DNA from: Phylloscopus collybita | Lineage: Eukaryota; Chordata; Aves; Passeriformes; Phylloscopidae | DNA: 64,000 bases | Reading direction: 5' to 3' | Assembly (NCBI GenBank): GCA_027886175.1 | Contig: JAJNNQ010000002.1 | Coordinates: forward strand, 9,110,001-9,174,000 | Part shown: one piece after another, positions 1 through 13,247 of the stretch | How the letters are laid out: each line of letters begins with the position of its first letter | Numbering within the stretch: position 1 is the stretch's first letter | The notes under the pieces: model-generated | Told to the model about the DNA's origin: nothing | Database searches by the model: none | Seen by the model: only the letters and a program-made list of their open reading frames with translations | Program-made: the position numbers and the translations under genes

Positions 1-3000
1 TCAAATACTGATCACAAATATAACATTTCAAAAAGTTGTCAATGTGGATCATAAGCTAAAGGGATTCCATGTTTTTTATTGCAAATTAAAATTATAAAGC
101 AAAAAGAGAAAATTATATTAGATGTTTGTCTGGGCATCTGATGCGAGAGAGCATCAGGCAGCATCACCAAGGTAAACAGATGAAATATGAAGCCCCTCAT
201 GCATCCCTGCCAGGAAAACAGCAGGTATGTTTGACACACTAAAAATGTGCTTATGTTGACTTTTAATTGGAATCGTTAGAACAAATGTCCTTAGCAAACA
301 CGGCTTTGCCTCCCCACCTTTTGTTGCTGTGTTTTTGCAGTTTCCCCAGTGGGCTCCCACCTTGCAGGCTGTACCTGAGCCTTGCCTGTGCTGCTGGCAG
401 GGCCCTCACCAGACTTCTGGAGATCACGCTTATACACAAACCAGTATCAATTCCCCTGCAAAGCCAGATAATGGGATGCACTCTCCCTTCTTCCTGTTAC
501 AGCCTTCCAAGGGCCAAATCCTCCCTCCATTTACAGTCCAGAAAGTCCCATCCACCCAGGGATGTTGTGCTGCATTTACACTAATGCAACTGAGGGCTAA
601 TTTTGGCCCTAAGTTATTTGTATACTCGAATATTAACTTAATGTAGGACATTTTTCTGAGCTCGATTCCTCTCTGCAGCGTGTATCAACTTACTGAAAGT
701 GAGACCATCCTTCTTATCTTCCTGTATTGCAGGGAGATGTTCAGGGCATGGGCAGGGAGTTTTCATTTTGCCAATTATGGCTGTGGTGGCAGTTGGATGA
801 GATTGACTTGCACTTACATCCATTACTGCGTTTCAAGTTTTGTTTGGTGCGGAATATTTCGTGTAATGGGTCCCCTCTGTAGCATTTGGCAATCAATCCT
901 TCATAATTTGAAGTTCCCTTTCCTCATTGAACTGCTCTCCTCCCGGTGGAGCTGGTTTGCATGTTGATTTGGAATAGAATGAAAACTCAGTGAACTACAA
1001 AAGCCTGTTGCAGAGATTTTTGGCGGTGTATGACCAATGTTCTCTTTATTCCCTGCCCATTATTTTCTTCAGCATCTGCTCAGCTGATTAGCTTTAATGA
1101 GCAGTAGCTCCACTGGTGCATGAGGGAATTCACAGCTCAGTAGGTAGGGGAGAAGAAAATGAGCAGTGGAAAATGGCTGTGTGCAGGTAGCTGTCCCCAG
1201 AACAGGCACCTCTATATGCACATCAAACATGTGACAGGAGGAAACATCCTGCTTGTACACTGCAACCACTGAGAAACTCCTCTTTACTGGGTAGTGGTTG
1301 CCACTGGAAGAGGCTCTTTGAGATCCAAAGCCACAGGGAGCTATTATACACAGGAAAAAGCAAAGTTATGTCTTGGAGCTGTTTTGTCTCCAGGTGCATG
1401 TAAACCACAACAGGTTATTTCCCTAAAAAAGACCATACCATGCTATGCATGATCAGAGGAGGAAGACTCCATGCTTGGAGTTTGCCTTTTTCCTCTGGTT
1501 TGCCTGTGTGCCCTCCCTTTTTTCCATAGGACCAGCTTTCCCCTCCTGCCCTGTGCCTGCTGAGCAGGGAGTGCAATGAACAGAAATCAAACCACAGCAG
1601 TGGGAGAACCAGCCCTGCAAACACTGCTTGCAGGCTAAGCTTCCTTCTTCAGCCCCAGTGTTTGCTCCAATTTCCATGCCTGGAACATGCAAAAACCTCC
1701 AGCGTGTTGGGTTCCTGGTGATGGCTGGAGAGCACCCTTCCATAGGTCTGTGTGGTGGCTGCACATCTGAGGTACAGATATGTCAAAATAAAACAAGTCA
1801 AGCAGAAGAAAAGCTTCTGGTCTGGTGTCCATGATTCCCTGGGACAATTTTCCTCTCTCCATCATTGCAGAAGTCATTATTTTAGCACAAGTCTGAAGAT
1901 GCCAAAGACCGTTGAAAAAAACTGTTGTGGGAATGGTAGTAGCCAGGTGGGAATTATTTTCTGTAACCAGACAAAACCAATGATACAGCTAACAGAACCA
2001 CCCTAGTGAAAACATGTGAAAGTGATCTCTTTTTTTCTCTCTTTTGGGTTTTCAAACTGAGATGAGAGTTACTCAGCAATCCCCACTTTCTTCTCCCTGC
2101 AGAGGAAGCTTTGCATTTCTATCACACCGAGACTCTGTGGTACCCCCCCAGACTGTGATACCCCACCCTGTGACACGGGGCAACCTGCTGGGTGTCACAG
2201 CCCTCAGCAGCAGCGTGGTCCCTCTGCCATGCAGGAATTCTGAGTGCCACGAGTTCCCACAGGAAAAGTCTGAGGGGTGGGGTTTGCATGGAGGGCTGTG
2301 GTACTGCAGGAGAGGCACTGTGGGAGGGGCAGCAGCGGTCATGAGCACCAGCATCACCTTCGCCTATCTCCTCCATGTAGGAGACACTGCAATCAGACCC
2401 TGGGGTCCCCTTCCCTCCCTTGAGCTCCAGACCTCCCTCAGCTTTGTCTCTCTCCTTGTGGAAAAGAAGAGGAAAGGAGCTGGCTGTGCTGCTGGGTTGT
2501 GCAAGAGGCTGGGGCTGTCTGAGGGAGCCTGGACATGTCCTGCTGGGCAGCAGGACCAGCTTTGACATTCTCCTCTGTATCTATCCCAGGTGCTGCAGGA
2601 ACAAACCCTTTCTGCTTTCCCTTCCTGTGTGCATCTCTCCTCTCTAGACTGGTGAGAGCGTTATGCAATATCATGTCATATTTGTCATTTTAGCAAGGTA
2701 TATTTGATAAAGGTGCATTTTGTTATCCTGAACATTCTCCAATGCACTTATTGTCATGACTGTTGGAGGGGTAGGCCCTACCACTGGGATGCCTCTCACC
2801 ATCAGTCTACTGCTGCCTGAAAAGATGCCAAGAGAAAAGATCCATCATATGTATGGTCAGACTGGCTGCACACAGCCCATATGGAGTCTATCTTTAGGCT
2901 TCAAAAAGAAGAAACAGTGAGGGTTGCTCAGAGATACAGATTTTCCTCCCCTTTCCAGAAGGAGCTCTGAACATAATGGTGCTGATGTACACTGAGCAGA

Positions 3001-5589
3001 GAAGCTCTTTGGGGCCACCAGCACCCCCTTGCTCTGCCAACAGCCCCCTAGGCCTTTGCAGACATGAAGGTGATAAACACCTGGAAAAGTTTCTTAGCAT
3101 TCCCCAAGGCCTGTGTGACTGAGCTGTCAACTGCAGCAGGGTCAGGCTGGGTCGGGCTGCTGAGAGCTGCTCTGCAGAATGCCACCACTGGGACAGCTGG
3201 CATGGCATGGACTGCAGCTCACCCCAAACTCTCAGCCATTCATTTAGGTTAAACACTTCTTCACTTCAATGTTTTCAGCAGAGGTTTTAACAGGCAGGCT
3301 TTGGGAGCAGAGTAGGCAAGTACCCCTCTGTGGAGGTGGCCATCTGCTGCAACGATGTGTGAGAGATGGAAGGACAGGTTGGGATTCTCCTGTGCCCTGG
3401 GCAGCTGCTGCCAAGCCAACAGCTACTCTGTGTCCCCAGCTGCCATTGTGAATTATGCTGGAAGTACTCCCCTCAATTCCTAAAATCTGGTCAGAGCAAC
3501 AGAGCTGTGGTATCACACCCTGCAAGAGGGTAGCTCACAGAAATCCTTTTTGCTTCCTTTTATCTCCTTTCCTTAAACCTACACTATTTATTCAGGTTTC
3601 GTTTCTCCAGCTGTCTTGAGTGCACATCTTTACTACAAACCACAGTGATGTCTTTTGTGTGCTGAGATGCCTCAGCTGTGTTAGGATGGAGCCCTAGGCT
3701 AACACACAGGGCTGGAGAAAGCCTTGGTTATCCAGGACTATGCTCATCCTTTGGCACAGTGCCTGGAAAACACTTGCACTGTACTCCAAAGCAATTTGGG
3801 GAGTTACCAGTTCTGTAGGCAGTACAAACCAAAGCATCCGGTGCCATCCTCCTTCATGTTTCCACCTTACTGGGAGTCCCTTCAGGTGAGGGTGAAGGAA
3901 TTAATTCTCTGCTCTAAAGAGCTTCCAGCTGAAGGAAATGGATAGGGCAGAAATATGCAAATGTTCTATTAACTAAAATATTTTATGAGCACTCCATGAC
4001 CAGCCAAGCCTTGGTTTATTCTGACAAGCAGTAAGAAGACCTGGTGGTGCTTGGACTCCAGAAATTTTAGGAAGGATGGGCACCTCTCCCACAGAGTGAT
4101 CTCATGAAACAGGCGTGATGTTAGTTGTTCTCCTGCAGGAGTTTTGAAGTAGTTGGTACTTTTAATCCTACACAGAAATAGTATCAGAGGTAAAACTGAA
4201 GTTTCCTGTCCATGAGAGCCTTAGACACATTTGTTAAGGAGCAGAGCAGAGTGCTCAGCAGCTGTTTAAGGCCAACAGCAATGAATACAATCGCCTTTTG
4301 CCTGAAACTTGTTGTTTCCACTTGAGAAGTGCTAAGTCTCATTCCCTCTGAGCAGAGATCATTTCCTGTGCCTGTCCCACATATTAGTGTTTATGGACAT
4401 ATATTCCTGACATCTTCCAAATATTATCCTGGGTAAAACACTCAGTGATTTGTTCAGCCTCCTGAAAGTTTGCTGATGTTACACAGCAACAGCAACCTGA
4501 ATGCTCCTTGCACACATTTTGCTCTGGTTTGTTCAATTGCTCTTTATTCGAAGTTTAGGACAAACATTTTTGGGTTTACATGTTATTTGGGAGAGAAACC
4601 TAACTGCCATCAAGGTGTGTGTTATTTGCTGGACAACCCTTACAAACTCATTTCAGCCAAGGATTACTTGTTCACAAAAATCTGTGTATGAGTGTGTACC
4701 ATCTGTTAACCAGTTTCTCAGGTTTGTTTTCAAGAAGACAATAGTCCTTGAGTTAACCAAAGTTTAATTTAGCCATCAGGCCTCTGCAGACACACTGCAG
4801 AAGTGTCAACTGTCCGAACATAAAGGAAGAGTTCGGGTCCAACAGACACCTCCTCCTTGGTGCTGTCCCCCCGAGGGCCAGGAGAAGGAGCTGGACTCTG
4901 CAGTGGCTCCTGAGGCTCAGCAGCACGGGCCTCTGCAGGCCAGGAATGAAGAGCTCTGCATTAGACCACGAACAAAACCGAGCTGCTAAGCTAACTCCAG
5001 GATGCAAACATCAGCAGCCTGACTTTGCAGTGCAGTGCAGGAAGTGACCAGTGTTGTGGTGGATCTGCACAGAGCTTCAGCACGGCTGGGGCCCAGGACA
5101 GCCCTCCTTCCCAGGTGCTGCTGCAGCGGGAGGTGAGACAGTGCTGGGTCTGCCAGCTTCCCCCAGCATTCAGAGCTCCTGTGTATGTGGCATGGGGATT
5201 TGACAGTTGTTCTCTCCACTCAGGAAATGCCCACTTGTTGAACTAAAATTTTGGTTGAAAAAACAGAGCTTTTCTTGAAAAACTGTGGAAGAGATGAGAA
5301 TGAGAAGACAATAAACCCAGTGTCAGCTCTTCCGCAAATTATGTGTTCTGACCAGTGGAATATCCACAAAAAAAAAAGCTCTTTTGGTGTCCTTTTTACT
5401 GCCACCTTTTTCTACCCTTTTCCTGGGTAGAAAACAAAATAAAATTCTTAACCTCAAAAAGTGTGGCAGATTGTGAAAACCCTTTTCAGTGCAGTTTCAT
5501 TTGAATGTAAGAAATATAGTTTCTCTCCATTACCCACAAATGTCAGATAATTTCATCCTAGTAAAGGATATGCTGAGATGAACTGAATG
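1..5589. other. Intergenic DNA, no gene recognised
   Basis: No reading frame here is longer than about 170 codons and none resembles a protein family I know. The frames overlap on both strands in the way expected of chance. I saw no tRNA, rRNA or CRISPR structure and no clear full-length repeat. The stretch lies beyond the 3' end of the minus-strand gene on the right and is best treated as intergenic. Confidence 0.6.

Positions 5590-5624
<35 letters not shown>
5590..5624. repeat. 35-base poly(A) tract
   Basis: An uninterrupted run of 35 A is preceded by GATGAACTGAATG and followed by GGAAG. CR1, the main avian LINE, does not leave poly(A) tails, so this is either a simple homopolymer repeat or the tail of an old processed transcript. 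I found no recognisable parent gene directly upstream. Confidence 0.9.
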
Positions 5625-5626
<2 letters not shown>

Positions 5627-5659
5627 AAGAATATTTTTAGTCTTGTTAGTCAAATAACT

Positions 5660-6540
5660 ACTTATATCATGCGTGCTAATTACAGACGTGGCAAAAATCC
5701 GGCGAAGAGTGAAATGAATTCGTTCAACAGGAGTTGCTGTCGGCTGCCATCTGCCCCTCACCCTTCAGCCAGCAAACGGCAGCAGCCGGGGGTGCAGGAG
5801 GAGCTGGTTCCCTTGGTTTCTGCTTTTCCTCATCCCGGAGCCAACGCGGCGACAAACCCAGCGCGCCTTTCCCGGGGGACAGGAGCAAACATCCCACGGG
5901 GCCTTCTGGCCGGCACTCGCCGTGCTCCCGCTCACATGCTCCTTTCTCCTCCCGACAAAGGCAGTCTGGGAAGCGGGGCATCCCGGCGGGGTGTAATCCT
6001 CCGTGCCGCAGCCCTGCTGCCTCCCAGACAGCGCTTCCCTGGCAGGGAGAGGAAACATGTGACGAGACATTCGTCTGCGCACCCCGTGGAAGTGCCCCGA
6101 TCTTCGGTGGGTTTAATGAGAAATCCTCCGAGCCTGCTAAGAGCTGGTATTTCCTGGCTTCCAACGTGGCTCCATCACCACCCGCAGGCAAATCGCACCC
6201 TGTACATGCCGCTCTCCTCCCCGCTGCCCTCCTGGGGAGCCGCGAACACCCCCCCACAGGCGCTGCGCGGGGGCGCAAGGCTTTCAAAGCAAAGGGATGC
6301 TGAGGGCGGGCAGGCAGCCTCGCCACGAGGGAAGAAGAAAGTTCTCCATCACGCCAAGTCATTTCCCGAATTGCAGAAACCACAGCTGCCCGCTTTACGT
6401 CCGGAGCAGACGCGGGTGCCGCTTGGGCGCGGTGCCTGCCCAGGAGCACGCAGGGTTCGCGTTGTGTTACCTCTGAAATGCGATATCGAAGTATTAAACT
6501 TTAATAGCACTAAAGAGGCTGGGGCATGGAACTCTTGATG
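5660..6540. promoter_or_regulatory. GC- and CpG-rich island, possible promoter
   Basis: Base composition changes sharply from AT-rich flanks to a GC-rich block with many CG dinucleotides, for example around 5845-5900, 6000-6090 and 6230-6470. Long frames are open on both strands (289 codons on plus, 241 on minus), which GC-rich sequence produces by chance, and neither translation resembles a known family. CpG islands usually mark promoters, so this could be the start of an unrecognised gene or non-coding RNA. Vertebrate synteny recalled from human chromosome 10p15 puts DIP2C on the 3' side of LARP4B, but I saw no DIP2C first coding exon here. Confidence 0.5.
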
Positions 6541-9500
6541 AGCTCTCGTAATGGGCAAAGGGAAAAGCCTTTCAAGCCAGATTTATTTCTGCACCCTTGG
6601 ATAGCTGCTGAGACAGGTCAGGGTCGTCCTTTCCTTCTGCCCTCTAGTGCCGGAGAGAAAAATTAAATGTAAGGAGGGGAGCCTGCGATTTCTGTCTGTA
6701 AGTGCGCAGGATAAATAGAAGAGGAGGGAGAAAAAGCTATTTGTAACTGTATGCTTTGCTACTGGTTTAGGTAGAGCATGCCAGGAAAAGTGATGCCACA
6801 AGAGCCACTGTCAGCAGGGTTTGTGGTGCCTTTTAGGAGCCAGAGGTGACACCGCAGAGGGCGAGCTGGGGACAGGACACGCTGGCATTGCTTCTGCTGT
6901 TGAGCTGAGCCCAGGGCGTGCCAAAAGCAGTGGAGACTCACAGGCAAGGCAGGAGCTTCGTGCCACAGGTTGGGACAGGTGTATCTCCACCAAAGACCTG
7001 TCTGCTCCAGTCTCGCTGCTGCCTTTAGATTAAAACCTGACAAAGCTTTGAGACAAAATGTTTACACTGGGGAAGTGCCTGCTGTCGAACATTTCGAGCC
7101 TCATTTAATTCACACTTGCTCTTAATCTCTGCCTCTGAGCACCGCCTCATCAGGCTGAGTCAGACCTGTGACCCTGACAGCTCTCTCCCAAAGATGTGGT
7201 GGGAAGGTGGCTGAGCTGGGGAGTGCTCCCAGTGCCAGTGTTCACTTCTGTGTGCACCTGTACCTGACACCATTTTGCACAACAAAGTGTAAGGGAAAAG
7301 CCATGCTGCCATCATTTCATCAGCTTCTGTAAACCAGGGGAGATGTTATCTGATTTTTAGCTGCCAACAGTAGGGGAGAGCTGCAGGACATCCCAGGTAC
7401 AAACAGGAATGGGAGATGATATGAAAGGGAGATGAAGGACCCATCTAGTCCCAACAGGGCTGACTGATGCAGCCCCAGGATGGTGCTGAGATCCAGGTAA
7501 GCCAGTGTGCAGGGCTGGGAATCAGCTGTCCCAAGGTGACAGATGCCAAACCAGCCTAGTGGGGACTAACAGGGCTGAGCAGCTTGGTCACCAAATGGTC
7601 AGATGGCCCACAGGAGGACAGGCAGAGCTCCCCAAGCCATGGAGCACTGTCACACTGGCCTCATCTCCCATCAGACTGTGGTTTAGAAGGTCTAATGTCC
7701 TTCCTTGAGGCAACACACTGGGTGGGGGTTCCTGATCAACTGCTCATCCCTCCAAAAAGACATTGCCTTAGGCTCCCTTGGAGTTGCCATGGGCACCAAC
7801 AACATCCTAAAAATGCTGTGTTACCCACATTTTTTTCCCCTCCTCTCCCTTTTCCTCCTCTGTACAGTCACAGAGGAAGCAATTAAGAAAAGTGATCAGA
7901 AGTAAGTCTTCTCTCTTGTCTTTGCTGCCTGACAAAACAAAGAGTTTTAAGCCGCATCCTCCCTTTGAGAAAGCAAGTTGTGATTATGTACATTTTGCCT
8001 AACTACTCAATTTCAATTTCAAAATGCTTATTCTCGTTTCTGATCTATTTCTCTTGTGCCTTCAAATCAGGATGTTTCAAAACTTTGACATGAATTTTTC
8101 AGTGTGTTACCCTCTCGACTCCGAGCACTGCAAGGTGATGAGTTGTTCAGTGTCACACACAAAGAAAAACTCGTTGAATTTCTGCTTCTCTCCGTCTGAT
8201 TCCCTGTTCGGTTAGTTCCTTGTATCTGTCTACAAGCCGAATTCCTGCTCATACAGGGCACAAGCAGTGCAAGGTGCCAGGAAACTTCTCCAGGAAAGCC
8301 ACTGCTCTATTAGGGTGCTCTGTGAAAAACAGGATCCAGGGGGATCTGCAGCTGAGGGGATGCAGGAGAGGACAGCAGTGCAGCTTCAGAGAGTGGGTTA
8401 TGATGTTGCTACTGGAGAAAAGGTAACAGGACAAACCCCACACCTTAATCAGAGTCTGCTGTGGTCTTTCCTCCAAAATGAAAATCAGGGCTTCTGGAGG
8501 ACATTAGTTTTCTTTCCTTTTTCTCCTGCGCCCTACTCTTCTCAGGGACTTAAAATTTGACATAGACTCTGTAGGAAGAAATGATGGAAAATTAAAACTT
8601 CTTATGGCAGCTGCTGCTGCAGGCTGATAGAGGAGGGCATTTCAGGGAACTTACAGCCCCCACAAAGCATGCTGTAAGCACAGTACAGTGCCCACTGCTC
8701 CCTTTTCCAGCTGGTTGTTGGAAGCCCCAGCTTTCTTTTACAGTTTTAGATTGCAAAAATCGTCATAATTCCACAGTTAAATGCCTGAACTCACTTGAAA
8801 ACAGCACAAACAAGATGCAGGGGATGTTCTCTGAAAGTAGTGACACAGGGGTTAAGAAACTTGCAGAGGGCACAAAAAAGGCATCTTGTACAGGCACGTT
8901 TGGATGGAAAAGCTGAGGGAGAGCACCTCTGAGGTTCTTTTTTGGCTATCAGAGGTTGAAACTCAGCTTCACTTCAGTCACTCTTGTGATGCAGTAGCAC
9001 CATATATGCTTATCCCATATCAATAAACAGGATAGGAACACAGAAAATGAGCTTTCCAACATAATTTTCTCCTCTTTATGGAAACAGTTGTCAGTGTGGT
9101 TGGACAACTCCCAGGTCCCATAAAGAGCAATACAGGTACACACACACACTTGTGAGCTCCTTAAACTCTCACCTGCACAAGAACAATTCAGATGTGGTCC
9201 AGGCTGCTGCTTTTGGCAGGAGCAGTCACAGGAGCATGCTGGAGGATACTGAGGGATAAGTCAGTGTTCTGCTCCCTCCCCATGAGATGGAGTTCCAGCT
9301 CCACCAGTGCCAGGTGCACGGGCAGGACAGCTGCCCACACTGACCCCAGCTCTGCTCTGCCCCTTCCCATCCATCACTAATCTGCCTGGCCAAAGGAGTG
9401 CCACAGCAGACTGATGCCTTTCTCCTCACTAAGCTGCTGTATTCTAATGCCGTCTCAGCCTGAAACGATGCTGGAATCTCTGACCTGCTACCAGTTAAAG

Positions 9501-9865
9501 CCTTTTTTATTTTATTTAAGATATATAATCCAAGCCTCTTCTGGTTAATGTCTTAGAGCAGCTCAGGAGAGCAGTGATGGAAGCCACAAGCTTTGCCTTC
9601 ATGTCACACAGGCAATTAAAAGAGAGAAGCTCCCTCCTCCCTCACCTACCACTCAATCTCCCTCAGTCCAGAGATAATGTGCCACTTTATTGTGCTTTAG
9701 TGAAGGCATCCATCTCTCCTGACACTGCTCAATAAGGGGAGGACCCAGGGGCTTCATGGGGAAGAAGACAGCACCAGAAACAGCTTGCTGAAAACTGTGC
9801 ATGGCTGTGCCTCAGGTCACGTGGCCAGCAGGAGCTTGGGGAAGGATGAAGGAGCAGGACCACAA
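6541..9865. other. Intergenic DNA, no gene recognised
   Basis: Only short frames overlapping on both strands are present, and none resembles a known protein. A small CA-rich run sits near 9136-9150. I see nothing else I can name in this stretch. Confidence 0.55.
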
Positions 9866-9869
9866 AACT

Positions 9870-10215
9870 ACACATTGGCTGGAAACATCAGGGACCTCTT
9901 GAGATCATCCAGTCCAACCCCCTGTCAGAGCAGATTCTCATTGCTGGTGTATTACCAGGTTTGAGTATGTCCAAGGATGGAGCCTCCACAACTTCTGGGG
10001 AACCTGATCCAGTGGTTGACCTTCCTCACCATAAACCAGTTTTTCTTATATTTAATGGAAACACTTTCCTGTGCTTTGGTTTGAGTCCGCTGCCTTTCAT
10101 GCATTCTCTGGGTACCCTGAGGAGATCCTGGCCTGCTCTGTCTTCTCTCATTACTCCCCTCCACACAGAGAAGATTCCTCTGCACTTTCTCTTCTCCAAG
10201 TGTCCCAGCTCAGGA
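9870..10215 (-). mobile_element. CR1-like LINE fragment, 3' end, minus orientation
   Basis: On the plus strand this begins with the characteristic avian CR1 3'-end phrase around GATCATCCAGTCCAACCCCC. It continues through the reverse complement of the 3' part, with wording such as GGAGCCTCCACAACTTC and the region around 10110-10200 that ends in CTCTTCTCCAAG. It is degraded, with no open frame of its own. No target-site duplication is evident. Confidence 0.7.
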
Positions 10216-10449
10216 CTGGAGAAATGATGCAGCAGGAATGATGCAGGTGATGGATAAAGAGCCAGTGACGACTCCATGGGCAGGATGAGGAGGACCTCAT
10301 CAAAAGCAGATCCCACTAAGCAGTGCTGGTCTCACTGGTGGCACAAACACCACAGCCCAAGCACAGCCTCTTCCCAGCCCAGCCCAGTCTGCTCCAGTGG
10401 GTGCCCATAGACACTGGGGCTGGGCTGGATGGGGGATGCACTGAGCCCG

Positions 10450-11375
10450 TGTTTGAAATGCAAGGAAAGGAAGGGAGATGATGGTGGATGTACTTTTTTT
10501 ACAGCAGTGGCACTTGTGTTTTTCTTACAGCAAGAAGGTCCTCCAGAGTTTTATTTTATGTTTTGTTCTCTTTCACTTCTCATGTTTGTGTTTGCAGTAA
10601 CTATCCTACAGTTGCTGTGTGTAAATATGTCACCTGTTGCCTTGGGTTATGGAACCAAAAATGTGTGTTCTATTTCATTTGCTGAAAGCAGTTGGAGAAT
10701 TGTTCTTCTTTACTCTGGGAGGAGGGGGGTGATGCCTTTTGATAATAGGCCAGCTGCTCAAACCAGGTAGGGCATTGTTTCTTATCTCTTTAACAGCTGG
10801 GGAATATTTTCTGCTAATGGACCATTAAGACACCCCTAATAGCACACATCCCCAAAATAAACTATCCACATTACATCATCCCATTGTGAGATGCTCCACC
10901 CAGTGGGGGGAGCCAACCATTCCTACCTGAATAAAAACTGAGACACAGGAACAAGAAAGGATTCAGCTTCACTCGATTCCTGGAGGAAGACCAGACCCTT
11001 TTCACCATCACTGGACCCTTGTTCTACAGGGTCATCTCTACTCCACCAGAACCACATCTGCCACTCCAGGAGGACTCACTTTTGGACTGCTTCCAACACC
11101 CTGACCAACAGGGTGTCAGGTTGTAGCTTTGACTCTGTCAGGGTTTTCCAAATTTGTTGTTTGTTTGTTTGCTGGTTTGGTTGGGTGGTTTTGTTTTCTA
11201 CTACATTTGTATTGTTAGTATTCCTAGTAAAGAACTGTTATTCCTATTCCCAAATCTTTGCCTCAAAGCCCTTAATTGCAAACTTATAATTTGGCGGGGG
11301 TGAGGGGTTTACATTCCCCATTCTGAGGGAACTCCAGCTTTGCCTGTCAGATACCTGTCTTTCCAAACCAACACA
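10450..11375 (+). mobile_element. Solo LTR of an endogenous retrovirus
   Basis: The right half resembles a common passerine LTR. It has a run of direct-repeat-like phrases at 10940-11060, a TTTG-rich stretch near 11150-11200, a block ending AATTTGGCGGGGGTGAGG near 11288-11306, and a terminal CTTTCCAAACCAACACA. The element would begin TGTTTGAAATGC and end in CA, as LTRs do. No internal gag, pol or env sequence flanks it, so it is a solitary LTR. The left boundary is the weaker of the two and I see no clear target-site duplication. Confidence 0.55.
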
Positions 11376-13209
11376 CCTGTCAAAGTGTTGTTTCTCCAGA
11401 CAAGTCTTCCTGGCCCAAGCTGAGTGTGCCAGATGTGCCAAAGCCCCATGTCATGCCCTCTGCTGCTACAGCTCATGGGGAGGTGTTTGAGTGCACTGCC
11501 AGTCTGAGCTGCACCACAGGACTGGGCTGCCACTGCCTGTGTTTGCTCACAGCATGAGTGGTGAGTACTGCAGGGTCCTGACATGGACCCATGGAGACAG
11601 ATCCCCTTTTCCAGTGCTCCCACCACCTCTGGTAGCATCCTTGGTCAGGCCCTGCCTGTGACATCCTCCTACCTGAGCCAGCTCAGCTGCCTGCCTGCCC
11701 CTGCCCTGCAGCAGCTGGTGCTCCCTTCATCCAGCACAGTTCTGCCCACCTGTGCCAGGTGTGTTGAACTGAACCCACCCTACCATTCTCATTGCTGCTG
11801 GTATAGATTTGGGATGAGGCCAAATCTCTGCCTCATAGCTTGGCACCCAGAGGAGCTGCTTGCTGTGAGTGCACTGGTCCCTGAAATTCCAGCAGTGGGG
11901 CCTGATGGCTGCTCCAGGGCTCCTGTGTGCTCCCTGCCATGCACAACCATCCCGCAGCCTGCTCCCGGGTGACTCAGAGGCTTCAGAGGCAGCGCGGTGC
12001 TGCAGAGCAGCACTGACAGACACGCCAGGGAGAGGAGCAGCCGAGAGGAGCCGCGGCACAGCCAGAGACTCCCGATGTGAGACGTGTTTATTTTTAGTGT
12101 CCTAGCACTGAGGATACGGAATGAGCCGCTTCCCTCTCGTCACTCTGACGCCATCAGCCGCCACCCACGCACCCACTAAGTGGGTTATCACAGCCCATCA
12201 GGCTCCCAGGGAGAGGGAAAGAACACAAAAAGGTCACTTCTCTCCTCCCCTCAATAAACAGCAGAATACTTACAGTGTTGTGGTATTTATTAATGGAATT
12301 GGGTTTAAAGTGCTGAAGGTGTCTTGGGCAAGACATCACCTCTCCTGCTGTGCAGACCTCAAGAACCAGCTGTAAGTCACCAGCCTCACAAATTCATGGG
12401 AAAACCAGATCTACAGCACTTACAGAGGGCTTTCCTCTGTCTGAGCTGATCAGCCACTCCCTGCATCCTTAATTCTTCCCTGACCTGCCAGTATCCTTTC
12501 TTCTCAGTTAGACATTGCTAAAATCACTGGAATCCCAGACACCAACCCTCTTCTCAGATGCCTTCTCTGTCATTCTAATTTTCTCACCTGACATGTAGAA
12601 ATTCACACTTGTCTGAGATGTTTGTGTCTTTTGTGCCACAGTGTAAACACATGGATTCTCAAGGGATGTTGTTAAGCTCATCTGACACAGGGAAGCAGTG
12701 CAAACTCCCCATTCCCCATGCCAGTGCAAGATGAACAATGTGCTCAAGGTGGAAAAGACCATCCCAGCCCTCTGCACCTCAGGGTGGCACTTCTCCTTCC
12801 TTCCCTGTTTTTCCTCCAGTTAGAGTCAATTTACTGGTCCACAGTCGCCACTCCTCCCCAGTTACCATCCTGTGTGTCCTTCCAGCACAGAGCTCCTCAC
12901 TGGGAAGTTTCAGCCCATGTTTTTGCACATTTTCCTTCATCCAACTTACTTTTTAAAATTTTTGGCACCAACAAGGCGCCTGCTGAAGTGGTGCCTCTCT
13001 GCTCTTCATCTGCCTCACCATCTGCCTGAGAGAGCGTGGGGCAGGGGGGTTTCTGCAGAGATTTGTAGACTGAAGGCTGGAAAGAACCAGCATGATCTCT
13101 GTCTGTGGCATAATAAATGCCATAAACAACTGGACAGCAGCTCCCACAGCAAGTCCTCCATCACTCTGTGCTCTCTCCCTAACCAGTGCAGACCCAGCCT
13201 TCCTTCCTG

Positions 13210-13211
<2 letters not shown>
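11376..13211. other. Intergenic DNA with a small GC-rich patch
   Basis: No recognisable gene. A compact GC-rich patch with several CG dinucleotides lies at about 11985-12180, much smaller than the island at 5.66 kb. The frames across it are short and resemble nothing known. Confidence 0.5.

Positions 13212-13246
<35 letters not shown>
13212..13246. repeat. 35-base poly(T) tract
   Basis: An uninterrupted run of 35 T sits between CCTTCCTGTC and GAGTGACACTAATT. It equals the length of the poly(A) run at 5590, 7.6 kb away on the opposite strand sense. No gene-like sequence is evident on the side where a retroposed copy would lie. Confidence 0.9.

Positions 13247-13247
<1 letters not shown>

Noticed and set aside
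2044..2565. 173-codon plus-strand frame as a gene
   Set aside because: Overlapping frames of similar length occur on the other strand, the composition is GC- and Pro/Ser-biased by chance, and no family resemblance or splice context is visible.
5669..6538. 289-codon plus-strand frame as a gene
   Set aside because: It lies in a GC-rich CpG block where stops are rare. An equally long frame runs on the other strand, and neither translation resembles any family or is followed by linked exons.
5660..6540. CpG island as the DIP2C promoter and first exon
   Set aside because: Human synteny makes this tempting, but I could not find a start resembling the DIP2C N-terminus on the minus strand.
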